Origin: Cyclaneusma minus
Taxonomy: Eukaryota; Ascomycota; Leotiomycetes; Marthamycetales; Marthamycetaceae
Reading direction: 5' to 3'
NCBI GenBank assembly: GCA_037179335.1
Contig: JAKZHN010000007.1
Span: 1,364,001 to 1,428,000, forward strand
Length of the DNA: 64,000 bases
A program made the position numbers and the translations under genes. Shown one piece after another: positions 21,273 through 32,764 of this stretch. Each line of letters starts with the position of its first letter. Positions within the stretch are counted from its first letter, which is position 1. A model generated the notes under the pieces. That model saw only the letters and a program-made list of their open reading frames with translations, had not been told where the DNA came from and did no database searches.

Positions 21273-23753
21273 TTAGCCGCGGTGACCTGCTCCTCCAGGT
21301 GGTTGCTGTCCAGGGAACATGAATCCTTGGGGAAACATGGGCATTCCACCAGCCATGTTTGGCATGCCGTAAGGAAAGCCGCCCATCGGGCCATTACCGG
21401 CGCCCGAGCGATCAACGAAGTCATCCCGTCCGCGAGAGTCTGGACGATCACGTCTGTAACGACCACCATCATCGTCATCGCCTCCACGACCGGATCGAGG
21501 ACCACTATGACCGCCCTTGTCGGTCTGCATGCGGCGACTGATGGCCTTTGAAGAGACACCTTGACCAATCTCAATGTCGGGCTCTTCAACAACCATACCA
21601 CCCTCGATCGGCTTCCCGCCGCTGCCACCGTACTCAGCAGTGAGCATCCACTTGCGATCAGCGTCGGTGAGCTTGTTGATGGGGATGATGCTGACACCTG
21701 TGTGGTAGTCACTGCACTCACGAGGACCGAAACCGACACCCCACCGAGTCTGCAGACCGTTAGTATTGCCCGATCCGCCGTGTTGATACTGAGGCCGGTG
21801 CCTTACTCTCAAGGATGAGTCCGGGCCCCGGTTGGCCTCCATGGCATCCTTTGCACTGACAGCGTCTCTGCGGCTGATCATCTTGACGAAGGCATGTCGC
21901 TTATCTCTGTTGACAATGCAAGTCTGGACGGTGCCGAAGCGGTTGAAGATCTCTCGCAGTTCAAGTTCAGGACAACTGGACATCTAGTTAGAATAGGCTG
22001 TTACCAAGAGAGTTAGGATAGGATAACTTACGTGACTCCGCCGACAAAGAGAGTGCGGCTCAAGACTATCATCGCATGTTAGTTTCACGCATTCAGACAC
22101 GAAAGGGACATGGCTTACCTTTGATGTTGCCAGGTCCAATAGAAGGATCGTAGTCAACATATTTGTTGTCCTTGGTTGGTGGTGTCAGGCTGCGGCCTCG
22201 TCTGCCGACAGGGCTGCGTTGACGAAAATCGTTGATACGACCATCCCCACGTCCTCGATCCCGGCCCCTACCAGGGGAGCTACGATCATAGTCGCCGAAA
22301 CCAGGCTCATCGCGACGACGAGACTGTGGGGAATTGCGACTACCCCAGCCTCGCACGGGCGACGGGGACCGAGAACGACGATGAAGACGGCCAGGCGAGC
22401 GTACAGAGTCAGGAAAACCATTACGGTCACGTGCTTCTTCGGGCCTGGCACCCCAGGTATTGAGGCTTAGAGGAGGAGCGGCTTGAGAGGGCATAGCTGG
22501 ATTACTTGGTGCGCCCTGTGCGCCGGCAGCTGTAAGAGCATCTATGATCTGTCCCCATTGATCCTGGGGCACGCCTTGTTCTGCAAGCACCTTCAGGATG
22601 GCAATCTTCTGTTGCAGAGCTGGGTCAACAACACCCGCCTGGGGAGGAGGTGCAGAAGGAGGCGCAGCAAAAGACTGAGCGGGATTACTCTGGAATGGGG
22701 TGCTCTGCGGGTGCAGTTGGACTGGAAGCACTGGCGCCTGGACATAGGGATACGCGGAGTTGATAGGAGCCATCGGCTGGCCAAGGTTAGGTGGGGGAAA
22801 CGAAGGCAGCGGGGCCGGAGCTGCGGATGAGCTCGCTGGCGCGATTGTGTTCTGGCGAGCCATGTTGGCCAGAGCCTCCAGGATTGATTCGGTCTTCTGG
22901 GCGGGTTGCTGTGGCTGCGTGGGTTGTTGCGGTGCAAGAGAGGCGGCCAGGCCGGGAGGTGGAGTACCCTCTGGAGTGGTCGACATATCTACGCGCAGCG
23001 AGTACAATTAGAAGCTGCTACGGGAAGAACAATGACATGGTAGAAAGAAAAGACAGCGGTAGCCTTACTCTGCGCGGGCGTGTTCAGTTTGTCCTTGAAT
23101 GAGTTGAGCATGGCCAGCGGGAAGGTCTGGCCTTTCTCCCAGATGTCAACCAGCTTCCTAATTTTGTCCTACAGTCAAGCAAAGAGGTAAGTGGACGCCC
23201 AGTAAAAAGAACAAAACGAAACGGATATGGTCTAGACAGCAGTGCAAAGCAGCGGAGTGCAGCATCGCATGAACGGCTCCTACACTTTGGCTGTGTTGTG
23301 GTGTGGGCTCTCGTGCGGCGTACCTTCTGATCCTCGGGAGCTGTCGTGATTATGTCGTTCATCAAGACCGGCAGCAACTCTTTCACTCTATGGATGCCAG
23401 CAGCAAAAGTACCATCCTGGGCAGAACTGGTTATGGGCTGGCCTGCGGTTTTGGCCTGCTCGGTCCACTTGCGGGTTACAGAGTCTACCACGTAAAGCAC
23501 GCCTAATTTGTGTGTACCGGGAGCCTTCTTAAAATGCGTGTACAGCTTCTGGATGAGGACTGACTCGGACTAGCGGGCAGGCCTGGGTCAGCAGCAGCCT
23601 TGAGATGCGCGCGACGAGTGATGGAGGGCTTACCTGGACGTTTGCAGTGCAGAGGGCAGTGATGTTGGCGATCTTGGATCCAGAGACTCCAGGCGGTCGC
23701 AGGGCCAGCATAGCCTGGAGCTGCGTCTCGAGATCTGCTACGGCGGAAGACAT
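21273..23753 (-). CDS. nrd1: Nrd1/Seb1-type RNA-binding termination factor
   Basis: Nuclear factor that binds the RNA polymerase II CTD and nascent RNA in termination and RNA surveillance. Seven exons (23753-23634, 23569-23324, 23168-23069, 22988-22119, 22065-22032, 21975-21807, 21749-21273) give 671 aa. Residues 1-150 form a CTD-interaction domain (MSSAVADLETQLQAMLALRP; TFPLAMLNSFKDKL). A Pro/Gln-rich linker and an SR/RG-rich segment follow. The RRM starts with RTLFVGGVTCPELELREIF (RNP2) and holds RHAFVKM (RNP1). TRWGVGFGPRECSDY and GGMVVEEPDIEIG are hallmarks of the Nrd1/Seb1 C-terminal RNA-binding region. A Gly/Pro/Met-rich tail ends the protein. Confidence 0.92.
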
Positions 23754-24634
23754 GGCGGCGCGCGTGAGGATGCGGTTGACGGGCAGCGATCCACTCGGAT
23801 GCCCTGGCAGACAGATAGATAGGCAGCTAGGATGGGAGACGGAGTACGACTATTGTCTATGTTGCTGCGCAGCGGGCCACGAGCGAGGGCGGATGGTGGA
23901 AGTGGTTACGGCACCAAACGCTGGAGCGGACTACGAAGCTCAGCGCAGTACGGGACCAGGCGCGCAATTTGAGCCAGGACTACGTGAGGCGAGGAAGCAG
24001 GCGATTCGCGAGAGCCAGCAGACCGCGAAGACGGGAGATCTTCGATGGTTTGCTGATGCTGCACGGAGTTGATGGCGATTTGTACAAGTTGGTGAGGGGA
24101 GAGGAGATCTCTGCTGGCGCCGTGCTGTCGTTTTTCCCGGCACCGGCTGTAGCTGCCTGAGGCTGAGACCGCTGAGTGCGTGCCGGCTGGAGATTCGCCG
24201 ACAAGTTACATGTAGTATTTTGCACGCAGACTTGAAGAAAGTCCTCGACAAGCCTCGGTACGTAGGTGGACTAAACACGGTCGACTAGTACTCGGTGCAC
24301 GAAGGTCTGCCCATTGATTACATGTATGTAGCCATGAAGTAACTTCAGGGAGCTGAGAATCGACAATAGCCTCATGATGACTGTGTTCTGGCTGTCATGT
24401 CTCCCAACGTCTGGTGCTGTTTGACGTACATGTAGGCGTTGAGCTCAGCAATGCGCCGGCCTTCGGGTTCGGGTACGGCACTGGGCCTCGGGCCAATCAG
24501 CAACATGAAGCCTGGAGCTTGGACGCTATGTGCTAAATCTTTCACCTCTCCGGTTCCTTCCTTCATCCCTCCCCAGTGCCGTTGCAAATCCTTGATTCTC
24601 CCCAAGTCGCAACCTAGATACCGCACATCTCACA
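23754..24634. promoter_or_regulatory. Bidirectional promoter, nrd1 / citrate synthase
   Basis: This 0.88-kb gap separates two divergent start codons. It contains three exact TACATGTA octamers (24207, 24319, 24427), the densest cluster in the window, spaced 112 and 108 bp apart and 428, 316 and 208 bp from the citrate synthase ATG. Confidence 0.55.
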
Positions 24635-26269
24635 ATGGCCTCAGCTCTGCGCATCGGCTCTTCGGCCCTGCGCTCGTCTGTTGCAACTCCCGTCTCCCGC
24701 AATGCTCGCTCCGTCGCCTTGAATGGCGTACGCTGCTACTCCTCCAAGACCCAGGTATGGAGCGTCCAGCTGCCGTCCGCCAACATAGCTGACATGTGAG
24801 CAGACCTTGAAGGAGCGCTTTGCCGAACAGCTGCCCGAGAAGATTGAGCAGATCAAGAAGCTTAGGAAGTGAGCTGCCTGCGATCCTACAAGAGTTTTGC
24901 GCGCGCCTTACTAACAGCCTGTGCAGAGAACATGGCTCGAAGGTCGTCGGAGAAGTCACCTTGGACCAGGTCTACGGTGGTGCGCGCGGTATCAAGTCCC
25001 TCGTGTGGGAAGGATCAGTTCTCGACTCCGAGGAGGGAATCCGTTTCCGCGGCAAGACCATTCCAGAGTGCCAGGAACTGCTCCCCAAGGCTCCCGGTGG
25101 CCAGGAGCCTCTCCCAGAAGGTATTTGCTTCTTGGCCGGGGTGGAACAGAACGTCTGTTGACATTTTAGGTCTTTTCTGGCTGCTTTTGACCGGCGAGAT
25201 CCCCAGTGAGCAGCAAGTCCGCGATCTTTCCGCCGAGTGGGCTGCCCGCTCCGATGTGCCCAAATTCGTCGAGGAACTCATCGACCGATGCCCTACCGAC
25301 TTGCACCCAATGGCCCAGTTCTCTCTGGCTGTTACCGCTTTGGAGCACGAGTCTGCTTTCGCCAAGGCCTACGCTAAGGGCATGCACAAGAAGGAATACT
25401 GGAGCCACACTTTCGAGGACTCTATGGACCTGATCGCCAAGCTCCCTACCATCGCCGCCCGAATCTACCAGAACGTCTTCAAGGGCGGCAAGGTCGCTCC
25501 TGTCCAGAAGGACAAGGACTACTCCTTCAACTTTGCCAACCAGCTCGGTTTCGGTGACAACAAGGACTTTGTTGAGCTTATGCGATTGTACCTTACCATC
25601 CACACCGACCACGAGGGTGGTAACGTGAGCGCCCACACCACTCACTTGGTCGGATCTGCTCTGAGCTCCCCCATGCTGTCTTTGGCTGCCGGTCTTAACG
25701 GTCTTGCCGGACCTCTCCACGGTCTGGCTAACCAGGAGGTTCTCAACTGGCTGCAGAAGATGAAGGCTGCCATCGGCAGCGACTTGAGCGACAAGGCTAT
25801 CACCGACTACCTGTGGTCGACTTTGAACGCTGGCCAGGTCGTTCCCGGCTACGGCCACGCTGTTCTCCGCAAGACCGACCCCCGTTACGTTGCGCAGCGC
25901 GAGTTCGCTCTCAAGCACTTGCCTGACGACCCAATGTTCAAGCTTGTCAGCCAAGTTTACAAGATCGCCCCTGGCGTTCTGACCGAGCACGGCAAGACCA
26001 AGTAAGTAACCACGGATCTGAATTAATTTACAACTTGTCTAATTATCTTCTACAGGAACCCCTTCCCTAACGTCGATGCTCACTCCGGTGTCCTCCTCCA
26101 ATACTACGGTCTCACCGAGGCCAACTACTACACTGTCCTCTTCGGTGTTTCCCGCGCTATCGGTGTCCTTCCTCAGCTCATCATTGACCGTGCCGTTGGT
26201 GCACCAATCGAGCGCCCCAAGTCTTTCAGCACCGAGGCATGGGCTAAGCTGGTGGGCGCCAAGTTGTAA
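24635..26269 (+). CDS. citA: Citrate synthase, mitochondrial
   Basis: Condenses acetyl-CoA and oxaloacetate to citrate. Five exons (24635-24754, 24804-24868, 24927-25120, 25170-26001, 26056-26269) give 474 aa. The N-terminus is a mitochondrial presequence (MASALRIGSSALRSSVATPV, then RCYSS). Catalytic residues are seen in GPLHGLANQEVL (His), PGYGHAVLRKTDPRY (His) and NVDAHSGVLLQYYG (Asp). The body closely follows fungal citrate synthases; 2-methylcitrate synthase is a related alternative but less likely. The protein ends in AKL, a possible weak peroxisomal PTS1 signal. It lies 0.8 kb upstream of the Yhm2 carrier on the same strand. Confidence 0.94.
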
Positions 26270-27052
26270 ATTTGAAGATCACGATCTTGGGTTTCTGCAG
26301 GGGGGCAGCGTTTTAGTGTAAGAATGGCAATGAAACTATAGACTTGCGGTGGGACGCGTCTCTAGCGTCAATTCTTTGCTTGTAACAATAGATTGCAAAG
26401 AGGTTGGTAGCGAGAACCGGAATTTGCTTTGTTACTTTGCCCGAGAACTGCTTTTCTGGACGGGCGACTCTGAAATCGTGATGTATGAGTGAGGATGTTT
26501 GGAGAAGAGTTGAATAGGAAAGGTTGAATACCGGGCAGGTGGCTATCAGGTGGCTTATAGGCGCTACAACTCTGATCGCTCTTTCCTACCCGCCCTTCCT
26601 AGGAAGAACATGAAAGGTTAGGAGAGAACATAAGATCCTCAATGAATGTACATGTATTATAAAAACCACACTAGGCGGAATTACACGGTTCGCCATATGT
26701 AGTAAGAATTTCTGAATAGCAAGCAGTTCTTAGCAGCTATGGCGTTTGAACTTGGCGTTTGAAGTTACAGCGCGACAAGCAATTGCCAAGTCTGCTCAGG
26801 AGTCCGGGTCTGTTGAGAGCTCAACAGGGGCACGCACGGCCAATCGCATTGCTGAGGTCAGCTCGAGCTTCCGACTGGAGGCAAGATAAAGAAAACAAAG
26901 TACTAGTAGCACCTAACCGCCGTCACTTCTATTCCAGCCGCACACACTACATGTACTCTTGAGCTCGAGCAACAACACCCAGCTTCAAACTCCTGCGACG
27001 AAGCACCCAACATCCCTTGGTCAGGGCCCCTCCGCAAACACTCTTCCCCACG
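26270..27052. promoter_or_regulatory. Spacer citrate synthase / yhm2
   Basis: This 0.78-kb region holds the 3' end of citrate synthase and the yhm2 promoter. TACATGTA octamers are at 26649 and 26948, the latter 105 bp before the yhm2 ATG. No gene seen. Confidence 0.5.
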
Positions 27053-28107
27053 ATGTCCGGAGCAGCACTCACCCTCCAGCCCACGGTGCCGGAGAAGAAG
27101 CCCGTCAAGTTCAGCAATCTGCTGCTGGGCGCTGGCCTCAACCTGTTCGAGGTCACCACGCTGGGCCAGCCTCTCGAGGTCATCAAGACCACCATGGCTG
27201 CCAACCGCGGCGACTCGTTCGTGGGTGCCTTGAACCGCATCTGGGGTCGAGGCGGCGTTACTGGCTGTAAGTCGCCCATTCACATGCTGCCTAGAGCATC
27301 TGCTGAATCTGTCAACAGTCTACCAAGGTCTCATCCCCTGGGCCTGGATTGAAGCCTCGACCAAGGGCGCTGTCCTTCTGTTTGTGGCCAGTGAGGCTGA
27401 ATACTATGCGCGCACTTTTGGAGCCGGCGACTTCACCGCTGGTATCTCGGGTGGTATCATGGGCGGTGTTGCTCAGGCCTACGCTACCATGGGATTCTGC
27501 ACCTGCATGAAGACGGTTGAGATCACCAAGACCAAGCTCGCTGCCACCGGCGTGAAGCCCCCAGGCACTTTCGCAACATTCATGGACATCTACCGCAAGG
27601 AGGGAATCAAGGGTATCAACAAGGGAGTGAACGCTGTCGCCATCCGCCAGATGACCAACTGGGGATCCCGCTTTGGACTGTCCAGACTGGCTGAGCAAGG
27701 TATTCGCAAGGCTACGAACAAGGAGGACGGTGCCAAGCTGAGCGCCATGGAGAAGATCTTGGCCAGTGGCTTGGGTGGTGGTCTGAGTGCTTGGAATCAG
27801 CCTATCGAGGTGATCCGCGTGGAGATGCAGAGCAAGACGGTGGATCCCAACAGACCCAAGAAGATGACTGTGGGAAGCGCGGCGAGATACATCTATTCTC
27901 AGAACGGGCTCAAGGGACTCTACCGGGGTGTTACTCCCCGCATTGGACTTGGCGTTTGGCAGACTATCTGCATGGTGGCTATGGGCGATATGTAAGTCGT
28001 CACCCCGCAAATTGCGTATATGGTGTGATGGGAAGCTAACCCCCGCAAACAGGGCCAAGAGTTATGTCGAGAAATTGACAGGCGAGAAGGTCACGGCTAA
28101 GCATTAG
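27053..28107 (+). CDS. yhm2: Mitochondrial citrate/oxoglutarate carrier Yhm2
   Basis: Inner-membrane antiporter exporting citrate in exchange for oxoglutarate, with a role in cytosolic NADPH and acetyl-CoA supply. Three exons (27053-27266, 27319-27991, 28053-28107) give 313 aa. ATG 27053 was chosen over an upstream in-frame GTG because the protein then begins in the family manner. Blocks such as TTLGQPLEVIKTTMAANR, YQGLIPWAWIEASTKGAV, MGFCTCMKTVEITKTK, MTNWGSRFGLSRL, NQPIEVIRVEMQSK and LYRGVTPRIGLGVWQT are near-identical to the yeast carrier, and it ends in AKH likewise. It has the three-repeat carrier layout with modified signatures typical of Yhm2. Confidence 0.95.
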
Positions 28108-31100
28108 GTGGCGTTTGGGCTTGTTATATCTTGATACTCTATGAAAGCGCATACGCCTTGGCACGGAAGGGCCTTGGGCGTTTAGAAATCAGTCATCTTG
28201 TAATGCGTGCTCGTTTTGTTTCAAAGAGATCCTTTGGGCATGGCAGACCCTGTGTGCAACATCACTGCTTTACGGTCTTTAGCTCACGGTCACGGCCGAC
28301 TTTCAGCCTAGCAATTGAATGACGACGCAATTATGGCTGTCAAGTTCTCTGCATCTCTACATGTATCCCTTGACAGGTTTGAATGTCACTTGAACCTGAG
28401 TCCCAAGCCGGATGGGGTTCCAAATGATGTACCCGGACATGGTAAATTGATGTCCGGACACCATGATGTCTTTCCTTTCTTCAACCACATGTGCCCAAGT
28501 TATTCCTAACAACTTTTGCTTGGCCTGCATCTCCGAACTCGGAAAGATCACAATAATAACATTGGCTGTTTCCAATAACATCAACTTCGGCTGTCTCTTA
28601 TCACTTTAACTTTCCCTCTCATGACTTGCGCTTTCTCTGACAGCTTGGCTGCAATGTTATTCTTACTAGTAATTCGAATTGAGGCTTCTCATGACTTGGT
28701 TGGTATTTCTAGTTCCAGGTTGTCTAGATTGCGTCTGCTGGAGGCTGGCTGTGAACCATTGTTCCCCAAACAAGTATTTCAGTTACTGGGCAGCTGCTGT
28801 TCAGTGGTTTACTGCCCCTTAAGGTGCACATTTGACTTCCATTCAAATCACTGCATTGGTAGGTAGTTCGCAGCTTGTGAGTCGGATTGAGGTTGGTTGA
28901 TGGATTACGCCCGCCCTTTCCGCCCGACATTTCAAGGGGTTAGGAAAAGGGGTTGGAAAGTTTCGAAGAGTGGTCGATAGATACTCGAGCAAGTTAGAGC
29001 TTGAAAGCTTGTACTTCTCGCACATGTCAATGTCACATATGTTTGCAAATATCATCCAAGTCCGAACTTATACCCCTTGAAGCCATGGAAGTCGTCTGAT
29101 GAATGTTTTGTTTGATATGTGACAATGCCCCTTTCAGCTTGTTGTTTATTGATTTCATCATCTCTGCATTACTCCCCATGGCGCCTCTGGTCACAGCTTA
29201 ACCCATAGTTGAGGCTCCCGGAGTCAGCCTAGCCGTGATTACCAGAATTCACTTGGAAGTGGTGATAACCAAATTGACAAAGGCAGGACAAGTGTTGCCA
29301 ATGCCATCCGAATTTGAGGCACAGGCGGTCCGCATTGACTGGAAGACGTGCTGAAAAGGGGTAGGATGATAGGTGGTTTCAAGAAGCCTCAATTAGTCTG
29401 TTCCGCGAGGATGAGCAAGAATGGAATGTTCTCAGCAGCATCGTTGGACATATATCCCTGATTCTTTTCCACTCGCGATTCGCGCCTCCTGTTGAACCTG
29501 GCATGTTCTCTAACACCGTACAACCGTGACCATCTTCGTGGGAAGCGAGGTGGCGGCAGGGAGTCTTGAACGGCTCGCGGATTTGTTGGAAACGGGTCTG
29601 CGACAGGCAAAAGAAAAGCGCTCAGTGGCCGAGCGGTGAGGGCGTATAGGCCAATTGACGTCTCTGCGCTACCTGTTCACAATAAAAAGGAGGCAAACCG
29701 TCGGGTTTGTGATTAAGGGTCTCTGTATGCAGAGAGCCGTGATCCGTCCGGGCCGACCGTGGGCAATTCTTCTTTGGAAATCCCAGACCCGGGTTATTTG
29801 AGGCGATAAGAATCGAGCTTCGATTCTACATGTAGTTCGCGTGGACTGTGTGGGCCGCAGTGAGGGATTTAAAAATTCTACGAGCGCATTCGTCTCCGCG
29901 GCTTCCAGCATGTCACTTCTGGTGCGGTATTTTTCGACTGGAGCCCCAGCAGGAGCACGAACAAGGCGACGACTGGCGGGACAGAAAGCCGGCATGGAAC
30001 AACCACTGCTGACGGCAGCAGCCATACTCGTAGTCGGCCAACTCGAGAGGATGCCAAATCATGGCTAGAAAGTCGCCGACCGTTAACAGCCCTCCTAACC
30101 GCTAACGGGCGTCGGACTGAAGCGTGTCCACGAGAAAGCGAAGCACGAGCCACAGGCTGGATAAAGCCGTTGACGTGATGCTTTTACCCTATGCCTGCCA
30201 TGCGGTGTCGCTGTCCGAGAGGCACGATCTTCGCCGAGGGAGCCTGCGACGGTGACGGCATGGCGGCAAGCGGGAATATGAAGCCGCCCATCCCCCAGAG
30301 CCCACCGGCCAGTCATGAGCGTGATGACCACTGATGAGCAAAGATGCGCGGGCGTTGCTGCCACATACATAGCTGCTGGGCGTCGTGTGCTATGTGATGA
30401 GCTCTGCTCCACGCAGATTGCCAACTCTCATCATGTCATGCCGCCATCGGCGAGGAGGGCGATGGGGAAGCTGGGCCAGGCCGGCCAATTTTGAGTTGCT
30501 TTGCGGCGGCGGCATCGTTAACCCAGCCTGTCAGCCGCTCGACCCCAAGGTGCGTCTTGAAGCGGAGGCCCTCGAAAGGCTTGATCGTGGATGCTAGCCT
30601 CTGACTGGCCAATGCGAGTGGTGGCCGTTGTGGCATCGCAGGGATCGCGAAGCCAAGAGATTGCAAGAATGCCATTGATTCCGATGCGCGAGCGATTCTG
30701 GAGAGACACATAGCACGTTGCGACACCCAAGCTGGAGAAACCGAGCAAGACACTCACATACCGGGTTGCGCCCATCCAATTCCTCGACGGGCTGAAAGGG
30801 CCAAATCCAATTCGCCATGCCCCAAGAGTCTTGGGACGGTCATGTAAGACAGAGCTGCTGCAGCGACTCGCACACCAGCAATTGATCAAGGGATTCAAGC
30901 AGCGAGAAACGGACGGATCCAGGGAAGTGGGGTGCAGGCAACTGGGGCGCGGAGACAGGGCAGACAAGTGCATCGACTGGAGTTTGGGCCCAGATATTGG
31001 CCGCCGCTTGTGCGTGTTGGGTCAAGTCGCCTGGGGCCTGGGGAAATGAACACTGCCAGGCTCCATCGAAGCTGAGAGGCAGACCGCAACTACTGGCGTA

Positions 31101-31257
31101 ATAAATTACAGACCGCTCTGCAGGGCAGTGGATCCCCCGACACCACCTAGTGCCTCGGCGGACACCACTATTATTAGACGCAGGCCAAGCGCCTAGAAGT
31201 CTTCTAGATAACAGCTGCCAGGAACTAGGAACAACCTGGGCTGTTAAGAAGACCCCA

Positions 31258-31345
31258 AATTATCAGCACGAATCCAAGTAATTGGGAATCACCCGGCGGA
31301 TTACGAATGTCCCAAGCAACTGGAATGAGCCCAAGTGATAGCGAG
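31258..31345. repeat. Degenerate ~20-bp minisatellite, block C
   Basis: Copies such as ATCCAAGTAATTGGGAAT, GTCCCAAGCAACTGGAATG and GCCCAAGTGATAGCGAGT share the unit of blocks A and B but are richer in GC. Confidence 0.6.
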
Positions 31346-31878
31346 TAATTCGGGCGATTATAACGAAGGCGCGCTATTAGAAACAGCTTCAGTGGTCGAG
31401 TGCGGGCTGGTGTTTGGGTCCTTCAAATTGATATTATCGCGGTTCACGCCTTATCGTAAGGCGGCAAGACCTCGACATCATCACAAAAAACGGCACCAAG
31501 TACAGAGGTACATACATGCAAAATCCTGTGCTCTGTGCATTGAAGCCCTACCCGCACTGCACGCAAGAGTACATGTAGACAAGACTTTGCAACTTTAAAA
31601 TTATATCACCAGTACTCTATCCTGGGCGCATTCGAAATATCCGTATTCATAAAAAGCTTCGATAGTTGCGCTGCTATGGCCTCTCGCCATTCTTGACTTT
31701 TGACAAGACACTTGGGAAGCCCAAGCTGGAGTCAGCGTCGTAGTGCCAGTCCTGCACAGCCGCTCTCGTTTCTGGATTGAAGCCTTCGCGGACTGCAGTA
31801 GTCGTTTCTTCGAAGTTAGAATCTGGAGCTACGGCATAGCATAATCGCTTGGCGTGTCTCTGATATCTCGCAGTGTGC

Positions 31879-31935
31879 CTAACTTGGGAGTCTCCAAGCC
31901 ATTAGGCTAAGCCCAAGTTATTGGGAGCATCGATA
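31879..31935. repeat. Degenerate ~20-bp minisatellite, block D
   Basis: A short block with AACTTGGGAGTCTCCAAGCC and AGCCCAAGTTATTGGGAGC matches the same unit, with inverted order of the half-sites in part. Confidence 0.5.
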
Positions 31936-32307
31936 CCAAGTCCCCTAGGACGTTGAGACTACACAAGTGCTCTGCTCTGCATACAGCACTGGACTTACGT
32001 GCGACGACTTGGACTCTTGGAAAAGCTTGGTATCGACTCGAGGCTTAATTGCGAGGACATGGCACGGCGGGCAGTGCTGGCAGCGCAGGCAGCGGAATGA
32101 GACAGAAGTCTTGCAGCAAATTCAGATGGAAGCTCACCGTCGCCGCCGCTCAGCGTGGGCGGTTCGTTGGCGGCAGCGAGGTGGCCGGGCTGAGAGGCCG
32201 GGCCGCCAGAAGAGGCCAAAAAAGGTCGAATCGAGTCAAGGCCGGCGGCGCTAAGACGCTGCGGGCAATTTAATCTCTGCGGGCGCCGCTCTAAGCTGGG
32301 CCCGCGC

Positions 32308-32760
32308 CCAATTGGCTGCTCCGTGCGGGGAGCAAGTCGTCTGGGCGACCACTCTGCGCTACCGTCCTGCGGCATCCTTGTCGCTCGCGCTCTTGTCCAC
32401 CGTGTGCCGAAGAGCGCTCCGCTGCGAGCTTGCTGGTATATATCCTGCAAGAGCTCCCGTCCCAACCATTTCTTCTCTCCCTCCTTCCGCTCTCCTCCAG
32501 CGACACTCTCTCACCGACCCTGAGTGCTCTTCTCCCCTCTCGCCAGTCTCCCCTCTCGCTTCTGCGGCGTCTGCTGCCTGCACCTGCTTTTTCGTCCCGC
32601 GGCTCGCCTAGCCCCAGCCGCTTAATCGCGCAGCATCCGCGCACTTACTTTAATTCTTCGACTACTTATTCCCTTCTTTCCTTCTTTCGTTGCCGCATCT
32701 TTCGAGAGCACCGCTTCACCTATTCGCACTGCACTCTTCTACTGCATCTCTCCACGTCGC
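32308..32760 (+). promoter_or_regulatory. pma1 core promoter and pyrimidine-rich leader
   Basis: A CCAAT box overlapping ATTGG (32308-32315), TATATAT at 32437-32443 and long C/T-rich tracts (about 32455-32560 and 32640-32760) precede the ATG at 32765. Such tracts are usual in strongly expressed fungal genes. No mapped transcript start is available. Confidence 0.5.
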
Positions 32761-32764
32761 CGCA

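Larger units (their letters stand above)
28108..32764. other. Gene-poor stretch before pma1
   Basis: This 4.7-kb region has no supported coding gene. It holds TACATGTA octamers at 28358, 29827 and 31570, two small blocks of the ~20-bp minisatellite (near 31260 and 31880), and the pma1 promoter at its right end. Frames around 29400-31100 are open on both strands but have no recognisable motifs. Confidence 0.5.

Noticed and set aside
25166..25990. 274-codon reverse open frame
   Set aside because: Antisense shadow of citrate synthase.
29615..29690. tRNA-like start TGGCCGAGCGGT resembling a Ser/Leu tRNA A box
   Set aside because: No anticodon stem or GGTTCRA-type B box follows within 100 bp, so no tRNA can be folded.
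30518..30973. Open frames on both strands in the gene-poor stretch
   Set aside because: No motif, no splice structure, and similar lengths on both strands as expected from GC-rich DNA.
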